Positions 35,922 through 46,211 are shown, counted from the stretch's first letter. The stretch: 64,000 nt of DNA from Pseudoalteromonas sp. P1-25 (GCF_001401805.1 NZ_LKDW01000018.1:17006-81005), one strand, 5' to 3'. A program made the numbers and translations. Notes: generated from the letters alone by a model not told the origin.

Positions 35922-37751
35922 ATGACACATATCCTGATAACTCGGCCCGAAGGAAAAGGCGCAGCCCTTGCTCAGCAACTTGAGCAAGCGGGTTATCAGG
36001 CGTCATTGTTTCCTGTTTTAAAAATATCCTACCTTACGCCTTCCTCTACCGAGCTAAGCCCGTTAATTAATGCCGATAAAATTATTTTTATCTCTCAAGA
36101 TGCCGTTACTGCATTAGCGCAATTAAAGCCTACAATAAATACTAAAGCACAATATTATGCAGTAGGGCAGCAAACTGCTGATACTGTTTATGAAGTGTTT
36201 GGTGTACGAGCTGCACTACCCAAGCAGCATGACTCAGAAGGGCTATTAGCGCTTAAGTCTTTAGCTGAGGTGGAAGGCAGTAATATTGTATTAGTAAAAG
36301 GCCAAGCAGGGCGCCCAGATATTGCCAAAACCTTAAAGGAGCGTGGGGCTTTTTTAAATAACTGTGTGGTATACAAACGTGAGCCAATAAGCGCTGAAAA
36401 AACCAACTGGACAGACCACTGGCAAAGCCTGAAAGTACAAGGTATAGTCATAACCAGTAATGCAGCAGTAGATGCAATATTTAATAACCTAACTGAACAA
36501 CAATTACAGTGGTTACAACAGTGCCGATTTTATGTTGCTAGCGAGCGTATAGCCGCTTATTTACAACAGCAACAGGTAAGCTCGGCTAATATACACATTG
36601 CCGCAGGGGCAAGCGATACCGCTATGTTTTCCTGCATAAAACAGCAAGGTAGCAAGATGAGCGAACAGTCAAAGCCAGTTACGGCAGATAATAAAACCCC
36701 AGCTAAAACAGCTGCGCCTTCAAATAAAAAAGAGCCTGCACATGCAACGGGTACGACCAATAAAAAGCAAAAAATAAGTAAAATAGCGGTTCTTGCGCTT
36801 GTTATTTCTCTTATTGTTGCCTGTGGTGTGGGGTATGAGTTTTACCAAAAACTCAATGCAGGTAAAGCCCAAAATGTAGCTGTTAATGAACTAAAAGAAG
36901 AAAACGCGTTATTGTCACAAGAGTTACAGGCGCTCAAGTCTGCGCAATCTAATCTTCAGCAAGCATTGTTCAATAGTGAGCAAAAAGTGGCAGCTGCGCT
37001 TAATGAAAGTGCAGAGAGTAACCAGCAACAATTAAAAGCTGCATTGCAACAAGCTCAGCAGCAAGGCGCTTCACTAAACCCGCAAGAAGTAACCAGCTTA
37101 CAACGTATGGCTGAGTTTAAACTGTGGGCTGAAAAAGATTACCAAGGTGCTAGCGCTGTACTTAAACGCTTAGATGCCTTATTGAGTGAACACCCAGGTA
37201 CTGTTGCAGTTCGCCAAGCAATAACACAAGACATTCAAACACTAGATAGCTTAAAACCTATCCCAACAGAAGCCATTTACTTAAAACTTAATAGCGTGTT
37301 ATCAAACATAGATAACCTTGCATTTAATGCTGTTAACATACCGCAAGAAGCAACAGAAATTGAAAAAAATGCCTTGAGTGAAGATGTAAGCGATTGGCAG
37401 CAAAACCTAAGTAATAGCTGGAATAAGCTAGTTGATAGCTTTATTACTATTCGTCAGCACGAAGGGGTTGCTATAGAGCCACTGCTAACAGATCAGGAGC
37501 GCCACTTAATTAATCAACGTATTAAATTAAATGTGACGCAAGCTCAAGATGCATTAATGAGCAAGCAGGCGAGCATTTATTTTAGTGCCATAAGTGAGGC
37601 AAAGCGCCTTGTTAATGAGTACTTTAAGCAAGATGACGAGGCAACAAAAGTGGTTATAAACGCACTAACTAGCCTAGAAAAAGAGCCATTAAACTTTAAC
37701 CCTGAAGTAAACTTACAAAGTACACAGCAGGTTAAGGAGTGGGCGCAATGA
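35922..37751 (+). CDS. hemD: Fused uroporphyrinogen-III synthase (HemD) and HemX
   Basis: 609 residues in one uninterrupted frame. Residues 1-245 are HemD, which closes hydroxymethylbilane to uroporphyrinogen III (ILITRPEGKGAALAQQLEQA at the start, VIFNNL-like and SERIAAYLQQQQ late). From Met246 the protein is HemX: a basic, Ala/Lys-rich segment, a membrane span at about 285-304, a coiled coil (LKEENALLSQELQALKSAQ) and a periplasmic helical domain. In E. coli the two are separate genes. At the junction an internal ATG (36657) has AAGG 7 bases upstream, so HemX may also be made alone. HemX is not a proven methyltransferase despite old names. Confidence 0.88.
   Translation: MTHILITRPEGKGAALAQQLEQAGYQASLFPVLKISYLTPSSTELSPLINADKIIFISQDAVTALAQLKPTINTKAQYYAVGQQTADTVYEVFGVRAALPKQHDSEGLLALKSLAEVEGSNIVLVKGQAGRPDIAKTLKERGAFLNNCVVYKREPISAEKTNWTDHWQSLKVQGIVITSNAAVDAIFNNLTEQQLQWLQQCRFYVASERIAAYLQQQQVSSANIHIAAGASDTAMFSCIKQQGSKMSEQSKPVTADNKTPAKTAAPSNKKEPAHATGTTNKKQKISKIAVLALVISLIVACGVGYEFYQKLNAGKAQNVAVNELKEENALLSQELQALKSAQSNLQQALFNSEQKVAAALNESAESNQQQLKAALQQAQQQGASLNPQEVTSLQRMAEFKLWAEKDYQGASAVLKRLDALLSEHPGTVAVRQAITQDIQTLDSLKPIPTEAIYLKLNSVLSNIDNLAFNAVNIPQEATEIEKNALSEDVSDWQQNLSNSWNKLVDSFITIRQHEGVAIEPLLTDQERHLINQRIKLNVTQAQDALMSKQASIYFSAISEAKRLVNEYFKQDDEATKVVINALTSLEKEPLNFNPEVNLQSTQQVKEWAQ
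36646..36659 (+). promoter_or_regulatory. Possible internal ribosome site for HemX
   Basis: AAGG at 36646-36649 precedes ATG 36657-36659 by seven bases, exactly at the HemD/HemX domain border. It would give a separate HemX of about 364 residues beginning MSEQSKPV. Confidence 0.4.
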
Positions 37752-38857
37752 TAGGGCTTATAGTATTAATTGTTGCGATTGTTTTAGTTTTAGCGATTAC
37801 GCCATTTGTACTGGATGAAAAAGGCTATGTGCTGATCTCGTTTAACAACACCACGATTGAAGGCACGATTGTATCGTTTTGTATTATGGCGGTAATTAGT
37901 GCAACTATTTTGTTTTTAACTTACAAATTAGTGCGCTATTTATTGTCGATTTATCATAATACTAAACATGGTTTTTTTGCGCGTAGCGAAGAGCGAAAGC
38001 AAGCAGCTATAGAGCAAGCCTTATGGAGTGCAATAAACGATGATTACGAGCTTGTAGAGCAAACGTTATCAGGTAATAGTGTACCCAGTAAGTTTGAAGA
38101 TATTCGCTTAGCGCTATTAGCAAAGGCGGCGCTTGCTAATAATGAAGCCGATAAAGCATTAGAGCGCTTATTTGAAATTAGCCCAGAGCAGCAGCTTAAC
38201 GTAGCTAAACTTTGGATAGCCAGTGGCGATAGCAGTGCAATAGAATCGCAAATGCGCGCTAACGCAGATTCAAAAAAAGCGACACCACTTGAGCTTAAAC
38301 TATACGCCGAAATACTCGTACAACAACAGCACTTTAGTGCGCTTGAAGACTTTTTACCGCGTTTACTTCGCAAAAAAGTCCTTAACGATACGCAGTGGAC
38401 GCAGCTGTTTAATGCCTATTTTAATGCACAAGCTAGCGATAAAATCACTGAAAAATATAAGCAACTTCCTAAAAAGCTACAAGCTCATGCTAATACAGCT
38501 TATTTAATGCAAATGGCTAAAGTAAGCCAGTTAAGTGCGATTGAAAGTGACTTAATTAAAATGGTGAAGCATGACGAGCAGCATGCCTTACTTGCCAATA
38601 TATTAAGTAACGCCACCTCGGCAGAGGCTGTAAAGCTTCAAAGTAGTATTCAAGAGCGCCTGAAAAAAGATGGTGCAAACAACGCATTATTACTCTCGCT
38701 TGCGTGTTTAGCTAATGCCCAAGGCGATTATGAGTTAGCCGCAAAAGTTTTTGATAAAGCCTTGAATATCGAAAACAAAAAGCAATTTGCTCAGCAAGCA
38801 GCGCTTAGCTATAAAAATACCGCACAAGCCAATAAAGCACTCGTTTTGTATCAATAA
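37748..38857 (+). CDS. hemY: HemY family membrane TPR protein
   Basis: 369 residues. Two N-terminal membrane segments (about 2-22 and 38-60) are followed by the conserved HGFFARSEERKQAAIEQ and a TPR-rich cytoplasmic or periplasmic part. This is the gammaproteobacterial HemY of the hemCDXY operon, unrelated to the protoporphyrinogen oxidase HemY of Bacillus; it is thought to assist late haem synthesis. The start at 37748 follows from the ATGA overlap with the hemD-hemX stop. Confidence 0.92.
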   Translation: MIGLIVLIVAIVLVLAITPFVLDEKGYVLISFNNTTIEGTIVSFCIMAVISATILFLTYKLVRYLLSIYHNTKHGFFARSEERKQAAIEQALWSAINDDYELVEQTLSGNSVPSKFEDIRLALLAKAALANNEADKALERLFEISPEQQLNVAKLWIASGDSSAIESQMRANADSKKATPLELKLYAEILVQQQHFSALEDFLPRLLRKKVLNDTQWTQLFNAYFNAQASDKITEKYKQLPKKLQAHANTAYLMQMAKVSQLSAIESDLIKMVKHDEQHALLANILSNATSAEAVKLQSSIQERLKKDGANNALLLSLACLANAQGDYELAAKVFDKALNIENKKQFAQQAALSYKNTAQANKALVLYQ

Positions 38858-38903
38858 AGGCTACACTTATACTTTTGCAGCTTTGATATTCGGGAGCATT
38901 GGG

Positions 38904-41594
38904 TTGAAACACTTTTTCATTGTCACTGTAAGTTTAGCGTGCGCTTACTTTTTTACCGGATATTTTAGCAACTTATTATTGGCAATCGATGGTTATGCCG
39001 TAGCTGTGTGGCCGCCTTCGGGAATTGCGCTTGCTGGCTTTTTAATTTGGGGCAGAAAGAGCTTACTAGGTATTGTTTTAGGGGCTTTTTTCACTAACCT
39101 CATTCATTTAGAAAACGCCTCAGCGATATTTCAGTTAAGTGTATTTATGCATGCTGCGGCTGTTACCTTTGCCTCTACTATACAAGCTTGGGTTGGTAGC
39201 CTGTTGGTCACTAAAGTGATTAAAGCACCGCTTGATTTATCTTCTTTAAAACATTGTATTCAAAGCCTCGTTGTTGCAGGCCCATTATGCTGTGTTATAG
39301 CTGCAGGTGTAGGCACCAGCTTATTAATTTTTAATGGCGTTATTGTGTCTCAAGCGGGTTGGGATACGTTTATAGCGTGGTGGATAGGCGACAGTATTGG
39401 AGTGCTTGTTTTTACTCCGCTTATGCTAGCTGCATTTAACTATTCACAAGTAAATTATCGCCTACAAGTTATACTGCCCTCACTGTTAATTTATATGGTT
39501 ATAAGTATTAGCTTTTATGGCGCGGCCAGTGTAAAAAAAGAAAAAAACATTCAAAAAGAAGAGCTTAAAATATTAGCCACGCAAGATGCTATCAACAATA
39601 AAATTAACGAAATAACAGCACACCTCGCCTTACTGGCAACCTTTTTTTCTAGTAGTGACGATGTGAGCTTTACTGAATTTAAGCAATTTACGTCTAAGCA
39701 GCTTAGTTACAGCGAAGAAATTTTAGCATTTGAGTGGGTGCCCTACTTACCAAGTGAAAACCTAGCTCAGTATATAGAGGCTAATAACAATACAGAGCTT
39801 GCTAAATACAACTTGAAAGAAAGAGCAAAAGATGGCAGTTGGCAGGCCGCTCGCCCACGAGATTTTTACTACCCCGTACAATACGCACACCCTTTATCGG
39901 GAAATGAAGATGTAATTGGCTTTGATCTTGCCTCAAATGAGGTAAGGCGATCTGCATTAATAAAAGCAAAAGTGTTAAATGAGTTGGTGATTAGTGAGCC
40001 AATAAATTTAGTGCAAAACGAAGCTGAGCGCGGCGTGTTGTTTTTTCATCCGGTGTTTGGCAACAATATTACCGAAGACGATTTTAAAGGTTTTGTGGTC
40101 GCCGTGGTTAGTTTAGAGAGACTATCAAACGCGGTGTTATTTGATCAAAACAACGGTGTTGCAGTGAGCTTTACAGACACCACAACAGAAGATAATGCAC
40201 AACCTATATTTATTGCTGAGCACCAGCAACTATTGCCGTTAAAAGACTACAAGTTATTGGTAGGTAAGCGAGTATGGCAGGTGGAACTGCATCAGCCAAT
40301 GCAACGCGAGTCATGGCTAGTTTACTGGCTTGCGCAAATAGCCGGCATGTTATTTGTTTGGCTGCTTATTACCTTTTTAATATCGGTAACGGGAACCAAT
40401 ATTCGAATACGTGAGCAAGTTGCAAAGCAGACTAAAATTTTACGCTTAGAAAAGCAAAAGGCCGATGAAGCCAATGAAATAAAAAGCCAGTTTTTAGCGA
40501 ATATGAGCCACGAAGTTCGCACGCCTATTAATGGCATTAAAGGGTTGCATTATTTAGCCCTACAACAAAATGATTGGCAGCAAGCACGCAGTTATATAGA
40601 GCAAGCAGATGGGGCACTGGGCGTATTGCTAAGAGTACTTAATGATGTACTTGATTTTTCAAAAATGGAAGCAGGGAAGCTCGATTTAATTCAAGAGCCT
40701 ATAAGTGTAGGTGCCGTGTGTGAAGAAGTGGCCAATTTACTGCAATTTGATATTGATGCCAAGTCGCTAGAGTTTATGCTTGATTACGATAAATCTAGCA
40801 ACTTGGTTATCAACACCGACCCAATACGCTTAAAGCAAGTTTTGCTAAATCTAATCAATAATGCCATTAAATTTACAGCCAAAGGCAGCATTACACTTAA
40901 GGTGTGGCAGTCTAAAAAAATGACCTACTTTAGCGTTAATGATACCGGCATTGGAATCAGTAAAGAGGCGCAAAAACAGCTCTTTAAACCATTTGCACAA
41001 GCAGATAGCTCTACCTCGCGTCAATATGGCGGCACCGGGTTAGGTTTAAGTATATGCAAGAAGCTTGTGGAGTTGATGGGCGGAGAAATTGATTTAATAA
41101 GCCATGAGGGGCATGGCTCTACATTTACTTTTAGCTTACCGATTTATTCGCCGTTGCCAAAGGCTGAGCAAATAAAGCAACAATATGATGAAATAGATGT
41201 TAGTACGCTTTCTTTTGCAGATTATAAATTATTACTTGTTGAAGATAACCCATTAAATCAGCACGTCGCGAGTGCTATTTTAAAAACCAAAGGGTGTATT
41301 GCTGATATTGCCAATGATGGCTTTGAGGCGATTGAAAAACTGACAGAGCATACCTACGACATTGTACTTATGGATATACAAATGCCAAAAATGGATGGCC
41401 TTGAAGCCACACGAGTTATTCGTAATGAGCTTGGTTTGTTTGACCTACCTATCATAGGCTTATCTGCTAATGCTCACGATGACGATGTTAAAAAAGCAGT
41501 GGCCAGCGGTATGGATAACTATATTACTAAACCTATTGAAGCAAATACTTTATTTAAAACACTCTGGCATCACCTAGCGCATCAAAATAAGTGA
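38904..41594 (+). CDS. Hybrid sensor kinase: MASE1-CHASE-HisKA-HATPase-REC
   Basis: About 896 residues. The N-terminal multi-span region carries MASE1 features (VAVWPPSGIALAGFLIWG). A CHASE-like extracytoplasmic domain with FEWVPYLPSEN and VIGFDLASNE follows, then a last span near residue 470. HisKA has ANMSHEVRTPING, the ATPase domain NLINNAIKFT, DTGIGI and GGTGLGLSICK, and the receiver LVEDNPLNQ with phospho-acceptor in LMDIQMPKMDG. No adjacent partner. The start is uncertain: TTG at 38904 has GGGAG 7 bases upstream and begins just before the first span; the frame is open back to 38787, inside hemY. It is the last gene before the terminator. Confidence 0.85.
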   Translation: MKHFFIVTVSLACAYFFTGYFSNLLLAIDGYAVAVWPPSGIALAGFLIWGRKSLLGIVLGAFFTNLIHLENASAIFQLSVFMHAAAVTFASTIQAWVGSLLVTKVIKAPLDLSSLKHCIQSLVVAGPLCCVIAAGVGTSLLIFNGVIVSQAGWDTFIAWWIGDSIGVLVFTPLMLAAFNYSQVNYRLQVILPSLLIYMVISISFYGAASVKKEKNIQKEELKILATQDAINNKINEITAHLALLATFFSSSDDVSFTEFKQFTSKQLSYSEEILAFEWVPYLPSENLAQYIEANNNTELAKYNLKERAKDGSWQAARPRDFYYPVQYAHPLSGNEDVIGFDLASNEVRRSALIKAKVLNELVISEPINLVQNEAERGVLFFHPVFGNNITEDDFKGFVVAVVSLERLSNAVLFDQNNGVAVSFTDTTTEDNAQPIFIAEHQQLLPLKDYKLLVGKRVWQVELHQPMQRESWLVYWLAQIAGMLFVWLLITFLISVTGTNIRIREQVAKQTKILRLEKQKADEANEIKSQFLANMSHEVRTPINGIKGLHYLALQQNDWQQARSYIEQADGALGVLLRVLNDVLDFSKMEAGKLDLIQEPISVGAVCEEVANLLQFDIDAKSLEFMLDYDKSSNLVINTDPIRLKQVLLNLINNAIKFTAKGSITLKVWQSKKMTYFSVNDTGIGISKEAQKQLFKPFAQADSSTSRQYGGTGLGLSICKKLVELMGGEIDLISHEGHGSTFTFSLPIYSPLPKAEQIKQQYDEIDVSTLSFADYKLLLVEDNPLNQHVASAILKTKGCIADIANDGFEAIEKLTEHTYDIVLMDIQMPKMDGLEATRVIRNELGLFDLPIIGLSANAHDDDVKKAVASGMDNYITKPIEANTLFKTLWHHLAHQNK

Positions 41595-41621
41595 ACAAAA
41601 ACCTAATTTTGTTCACTTTTT
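41591..41621 (+). terminator. Terminator of the hem-linked unit
   Basis: GTGAACAAAA (41591-41600) pairs with TTTTGTTCAC (41607-41616), extendable by two A-T pairs, followed by five Ts. The TGA stop of the kinase gene (41592-41594) is inside the 5' arm. Confidence 0.8.
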
Positions 41622-41732
41622 GAGTAAAAAGCAGACATATGACCGCTAATATTTACTTTAACTGCTCTACACTTGAAAAATAACTGTACCTGCGTATCAT
41701 GCGCGCAATTTTAACCTAACCGAGTCGCTATT

Positions 41733-42734
41733 ATGATAAATAAAAAATTACCTCTGCTAGATATTCATCGCCATTTAGATGGCAATGTACGTGCGCAAAC
41801 CATACTAGAGCTTGGTCAACAGTTTAATATTACGCTACCCGCTGATAACGTAGAGGCGCTTATCCCTCACGTGCAAGTTATTGATCCTGAACCTGATTTA
41901 ATGGCATTTTTGCAAAAGCTCGACTGGGGGGTCACGGTACTGGGCGATTACGACGCCTGTAGACGCATTGCCGTTGAAAACATAGAAGATGCGCAAGCCC
42001 AAGGACTAGATTATGTAGAGCTTCGCTTCAGCCCGTATTATATGGCACAAAGCCAAGGTTTACACCCGCAAGGGGTGGTGGAGGCCGTGGTTGACGGTAT
42101 AAAATCGGCTACTCAAGGCGCCAATATTAAAGCAAACTTAATTGGTATTATGTCGCGTACTTACGGTGTTAAAACCTGCCAGCAGGAGCTTGATGCATTA
42201 CTTGCCTTTAAAAATGATTTAGTGGCGATTGATTTAGCCGGAGATGAAATTGGTTTTCCGGGCGAGCTTTTTATCGAGCAATTTAAGCAAGTAAGAGACG
42301 CATACCTAGCCGCTACTATCCATGCCGGTGAAGCGCTCGGCGCTGCAAGTATCTGGCAAGCCATTAATGAATTAGGTGCAAGCCGTATAGGTCATGGGGT
42401 AAAAGCAATCGAAGACCCTAAACTAATGGACTATCTGCGCGATAACCGCATTGGTATTGAGTCGTGCTTAACCAGCAATATTCAAACCAGTACTGTAAAC
42501 GATTTAGCTAAACACCCCCTTAAACAGTTTTTAGATCACGGTATTTTAGCATGTATTAATACCGACGATCCCGCTGTAGAGGGGATTGAGATTGAGCATG
42601 AGTACGTAGTGGCTGCGCCAAAGGCAGGCTTAACTCAAGCCGATATGCAAAAGGCACAAGCAAATGCCCTAGAAATTGCATTTTTAAGCGACAGCGATAA
42701 AGCCGCGTTAACCGCGCTTGCTGCAGCACGTTAA
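41733..42734 (+). CDS. add: Adenosine deaminase
   Basis: 333 residues. It deaminates adenosine and deoxyadenosine to inosine in purine salvage. Zinc and catalytic residues: HxH in [10 protein letters not shown], His in TIHAGEALG, the catalytic His in [10 protein letters not shown] and two Asp in [21 protein letters not shown] and [14 protein letters not shown] match E. coli Add closely. The gene stands alone and ends at a shared convergent terminator. Confidence 0.97.
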   Translation: MINKKLPLLDIHRHLDGNVRAQTILELGQQFNITLPADNVEALIPHVQVIDPEPDLMAFLQKLDWGVTVLGDYDACRRIAVENIEDAQAQGLDYVELRFSPYYMAQSQGLHPQGVVEAVVDGIKSATQGANIKANLIGIMSRTYGVKTCQQELDALLAFKNDLVAIDLAGDEIGFPGELFIEQFKQVRDAYLAATIHAGEALGAASIWQAINELGASRIGHGVKAIEDPKLMDYLRDNRIGIESCLTSNIQTSTVNDLAKHPLKQFLDHGILACINTDDPAVEGIEIEHEYVVAAPKAGLTQADMQKAQANALEIAFLSDSDKAALTALAAAR

Positions 42735-42747
42735 ACACGCTTAATAC

Positions 42748-42777
42748 AAAAAATGCCGCTTATTTGCGGCATTTTTT
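42748..42777. terminator. Bidirectional terminator between add and the CBS gene
   Basis: AAAAAATGCCGC (42748-42759) pairs with GCGGCATTTTTT (42766-42777) around TTATTT. T runs follow on both strands, serving the two convergent genes. Confidence 0.88.
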
Positions 42778-42780
42778 ATG

Positions 42781-43197
42781 TTAGCTTACTTTTGTTTGGC
42801 AGCTCACGTAATTATCAAAAAGTGCCTTTAGTATATCGCTTCGGCCAATGAGGCCTATTACGGTATCCCCCTCAACGACGGGGTAGTTTTTAGGCTTTCC
42901 AGTTTTCATTTGCTCAGCAAGCTCGATTATATTGGTGTCGGCATTAACGGTTACAACCTCTGTTTGCATAAGCTGTGAAACTTTTACAACACCATCGCAA
43001 AAGTAGCTGCTTTGCATTAACGGCTTTAAAAGCTCTTGCTCAGATATAAAACCAACCAATGATTTATTGTCGTCAAATACGGGCGCACCTAGTAACTTAA
43101 ACTTTTGTAGTTCACTAATCGCGGTGGTCATTTCAGTATTTGGGGTAATGTGTGGCAACTTGCGTTGCATAAAATCTTTTACTTTTGTATTTAACAT
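42781..43197 (-). CDS. CBS-domain pair protein
   Basis: 138 residues composed of two CBS motifs (VKDFMQRKLPHITPNTEMTT with PVFDDNKSLVGFISEQELLK; VSQLMQTEVVTVNADTNIIE with PVVEGDTVIGLIGRSDILK). CBS pairs bind adenine nucleotides and act as energy sensors, alone or with partners. No partner gene is adjacent. The start at 43197 has GGGAGAG upstream and begins at the first CBS helix; an extension to 43227 is less likely. Confidence 0.88.
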   Translation of the reverse strand: MLNTKVKDFMQRKLPHITPNTEMTTAISELQKFKLLGAPVFDDNKSLVGFISEQELLKPLMQSSYFCDGVVKVSQLMQTEVVTVNADTNIIELAEQMKTGKPKNYPVVEGDTVIGLIGRSDILKALFDNYVSCQTKVS

Positions 43198-43320
43198 TTG
43201 GGTCTCTCCCGCTGATGTTCTATACAAAGTATGGTTTATAGATAGGAATTTAGGAAATTGTTTATACTGATTAAAGTAATAGGCTATACCAATTAGTAGC
43301 TTAAATTTGATAGAAATAAT

Positions 43321-43341
43321 AAAGGCGCCAAGGGCGCCTTT
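43321..43341 (-). terminator. Terminator-like hairpin after fre
   Basis: AAAGGCGCC (43321-43329) and GGCGCCTTT (43333-43341) form a 9-base-pair stem with an AAG loop, 17 bases beyond the fre stop. On the minus strand TTTATTATTT follows. Confidence 0.7.
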
Positions 43342-43357
43342 ATAGTAGAATAAAAAT

Positions 43358-44071
43358 TTATTTTATAAACGCGAATGCATCTGCATACATGTTTTCGCGA
43401 ACAGCACCGTGAGCAATAAAGTCATCACGAACAATGCCAATCATGTCAAAGCGACCAGCCATGTATATGTCGTACGGTTCTAGCGACACAATATCTTGCA
43501 TTACTGCTTTGTGTACAAACCCAGTGTGACCTTGCCAATTAGCAGATGGGTTTTCTACAACAGGAATAAATTTAAAGTGCTCGTTACTTTCTGCCCATGC
43601 TTGCATTTCGCTGTGAGCATACAAGGCTGACTCTTCTTTAACACCCCAGTAAAATAATACCGGGCGGTCGCAGTTAATTTCAGCTAAATGATCAGCCATT
43701 GATTTTGCGTAAGAAAACCCCGTGCCGCCAGCCAATAAAATAATAGGGCGCTGACATTGTAAACGTAGTTGCGACACACCAAGGCCGGCTTCAATATCAA
43801 CCAGCGTGTTATTTTGATGCGCATTACGCAAATGCTCAAGTGATTGCATTGCGTACGAATCGGCTTTAGATGCGCCAATATGAAGCTCTATTTCATCACA
43901 TTGCGATGGACGGCTTGCAATTGAAAATGCGCGCTTGTCTTTTTCACCAAGTACAAGTTGCATGTACTGGCCAGCTTCAAACGTAACAGGTTGTTGAGGC
44001 TTTAAAATTACTTTATGAACAAATTCTGTAAGTGGGCTGATGGCAACAACTTCAGCTTTTAATGTTTGCAT
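43358..44071 (-). CDS. fre: NAD(P)H-flavin reductase
   Basis: 237 residues, ferredoxin-reductase fold. Fre reduces free riboflavin/FMN with NAD(P)H, feeding flavin to other enzymes and iron reduction. The flavin motif is RAFSIASRP (near residue 49), the nucleotide-binding motif LLAGGTGFSYAKSM (about 110), and the C-terminal YMAGRFDM. It follows ubiD after 103 bases, the E. coli order. LuxG is the closest alternative, but no lux genes are present. Confidence 0.93.
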   Translation of the reverse strand: MQTLKAEVVAISPLTEFVHKVILKPQQPVTFEAGQYMQLVLGEKDKRAFSIASRPSQCDEIELHIGASKADSYAMQSLEHLRNAHQNNTLVDIEAGLGVSQLRLQCQRPIILLAGGTGFSYAKSMADHLAEINCDRPVLFYWGVKEESALYAHSEMQAWAESNEHFKFIPVVENPSANWQGHTGFVHKAVMQDIVSLEPYDIYMAGRFDMIGIVRDDFIAHGAVRENMYADAFAFIK

Positions 44072-44174
44072 TTTTTACCTTTTAGCAGCGTTTACGCAGA
44101 TATGCAGTTAAGTGGGGCAATATTAACATACCTGCGGGGTTATTTTATAGCCTGTTTATATTCAGTAGGCGTGC

Positions 44175-45641
44175 TTAAAGTATATCGAGACTCTGCCAAA
44201 TTTCGTCAACACGTTCTTTTGTTGCTTTATCCATAACTATTGGCTCGCCCCATTCGCGGTCGGTCTCACCTGGCCATTTATTGGTTGCATCCATGCCCAT
44301 TTTGGAGCCAAGCCCAGATACAGGCGAGGCAAAATCGAGATAATCTATTGGCGTGTTTTCAATTAATGTGGTGTCGCGTGCAGGGTCCATACGGGTAGTG
44401 ATGGCCCAAATAACATCGTTCCAGTCACGAGCATTTACATCATCATCGCAAACAATAACAAACTTAGTATACATAAACTGACGTAAAAACGACCATACGC
44501 CCATCATTACGCGCTTAGCATGGCCTGGGTATTGTTTTTTCATGGTTACCACGGCCATACGGTAAGAGCAGCCTTCGGGTGGCAAGTAAAAGTCGACGAT
44601 TTCTGGAAACTGCTTTTGCAATATAGGCACAAACACTTCATTTAATGCCACGCCTAAAATTGCCGGCTCATCAGGCGGACGACCAGTAAATGTACTGTGA
44701 TAAATTGGGTTTTTACGGTGAGTTAAATGGGTTACTGTCATTACAGGAAAATCATCAACTTCGTTGTAATAACCAGTGTGGTCACCATAGGGTCCTTCGG
44801 GCGCCATTTCGCCTGGCATAATGTAGCCTTCAAGTACTATTTCGGCACTGGCAGGAACTTGTAAGTTATTTGAAATAGACTTTACAACTTCCGTTTTACT
44901 ACCACGCAGCAAGCCCGCAAAAGCATATTCGCTTAACGTGTCTGGCACAGGTGTAACGGCACCTAAAATAGTGGCAGGATCAGCCCCTAATGCAACCGAA
45001 ACTGGATACGGTTCGCCGGGGTTTTCTTTGCACCATTCTTGAAAATCGAGCGCGCCACCGCGATGCGATAACCAACGCATAATTATTTTATTTTTACCTA
45101 ATAGCTGCTGGCGGTAAATACCCAAATTTTGGCGCTTTTTATAAGGCCCTTTGGTAACGGTTAAACCCCAAGTGATAAGGGGAGCGGCATCGCCAGGCCA
45201 GCAATGCTGTATTGGTAACTTAGTTAAATCTACATCGTCACCTTCTAAAACAATCTGTTGGCATGGTGCTTTTTTAACTTCTTTAGCCGGCATATTGAGT
45301 ACTTGTTTAAATACCGGAATTTGCCCTAGTGCTTCTTTAATCCCTTTTGGTGGCTCAGGCTCTTTTAAAAAAGCGAGTAGCTTGCCAACTTCACGCAGCT
45401 CGCTTACATCTTCTTGACCCATGCCCATAGCAACGCGCTTAGGTGTACCAAATAAGTTTGCAAGTACAGGCATACTGTGACCTTTTGGGTTTTCGAACAA
45501 TAATGCTGGGCCTTTAGCACGTAATGTACGGTCAGCTATTTCGGTCATTTCAAGATACGGGTCGATTTCTTGAGTAATACGTTTAAGTTCGCCTTTTTTT
45601 TCAAGCAAATCGATAAAATCACGTAAATCTTTATATTTCAT
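44175..45641 (-). CDS. ubiD: 3-octaprenyl-4-hydroxybenzoate carboxy-lyase
   Basis: 488 residues. UbiD decarboxylates the polyprenyl-hydroxybenzoate in ubiquinone synthesis, using prenylated FMN made by UbiX. Conserved blocks: [20 protein letters not shown] at the N-terminus, [42 protein letters not shown] (broken here as two motifs, EGYIMPGE and [11 protein letters not shown]) and [18 protein letters not shown]. The Arg and Glu residues of the active site lie in these blocks. It precedes fre. Confidence 0.97.
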   Translation of the reverse strand: MKYKDLRDFIDLLEKKGELKRITQEIDPYLEMTEIADRTLRAKGPALLFENPKGHSMPVLANLFGTPKRVAMGMGQEDVSELREVGKLLAFLKEPEPPKGIKEALGQIPVFKQVLNMPAKEVKKAPCQQIVLEGDDVDLTKLPIQHCWPGDAAPLITWGLTVTKGPYKKRQNLGIYRQQLLGKNKIIMRWLSHRGGALDFQEWCKENPGEPYPVSVALGADPATILGAVTPVPDTLSEYAFAGLLRGSKTEVVKSISNNLQVPASAEIVLEGYIMPGEMAPEGPYGDHTGYYNEVDDFPVMTVTHLTHRKNPIYHSTFTGRPPDEPAILGVALNEVFVPILQKQFPEIVDFYLPPEGCSYRMAVVTMKKQYPGHAKRVMMGVWSFLRQFMYTKFVIVCDDDVNARDWNDVIWAITTRMDPARDTTLIENTPIDYLDFASPVSGLGSKMGMDATNKWPGETDREWGEPIVMDKATKERVDEIWQSLDIL

Positions 45642-45787
45642 GGTAGGCCGCTACTAAGCAAAAAGTGAAAGTATTATACCCAACTAAACAACAAATGCAT
45701 GTGTAGTTGTTAAGGGTCTGATAGTGTAAAAACAGGTTATTTATTACGAGGAGAAAAAAGAAAAAGTTTAAATCGCGAAGGACAAAA

Positions 45788-46078
45788 TTATAAAGCGTCT
45801 GCTTGTTGTTGGCAGTGGTATTTATTACCTGAAACAATCAACATCGCTTCATCGGCTTTAGACCAAAATAACACTCGCTCATTAATATACTTTACCCCTG
45901 ATGCGCTAGGCTCTTTATTAAGTGTATATGTTTGCTGATTTAAAGTAAGTGTTGCCCGCGCTCCTTGGTGGGCTAATTCTACTACGCGATCGTTGCATAA
46001 ATAGTGGGTACTTTTAGGCTCATCACTACAGGCTGATAAAATCAGCATGCTTGTAAAAATAACCACTAATGCTCTCAT
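45788..46078 (-). CDS. MliC-like lipoprotein (lysozyme inhibitor family)
   Basis: 96 residues. A lipoprotein signal with LSAC (Cys17) is followed by the MliC pattern: HYLCNDRVVEL, ARATLTLNQQTYTL, SASGVKYINERVLFWSKADE and a closing SGNKYHCQ, the two later Cys forming the family disulfide. MliC inhibits C-type lysozyme at the outer membrane; whether this member does is unproven. AGGGGG supports the start. Confidence 0.85.
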   Translation of the reverse strand: MRALVVIFTSMLILSACSDEPKSTHYLCNDRVVELAHQGARATLTLNQQTYTLNKEPSASGVKYINERVLFWSKADEAMLIVSGNKYHCQQQADAL

Positions 46079-46211
46079 TAATACCCCCTAAGTAAGTTTG
46101 CCATTGATAAAAATCAGTGCGTCCAATCAGCATAACAAAGCAAAATTAACCGTTGGTGAAAATTACGGATTAAGCTATGTTGATAGCATTATTTTTTAGC
46201 TAGGAAGCAAC

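Noticed and set aside
35922..36656. Separate hemD gene ending before hemX
   Set aside because: The frame continues without stop through the junction; no stop codon lies between the HemD and HemX parts.
43280..43320. Remnant of a small repeat element (GGCTATACCAATTAG region) shared with the hairpin near 1840
   Set aside because: Only nine bases are shared (GGCTATACC) and no flanking inverted ends are visible; one window cannot show whether it is repeated.
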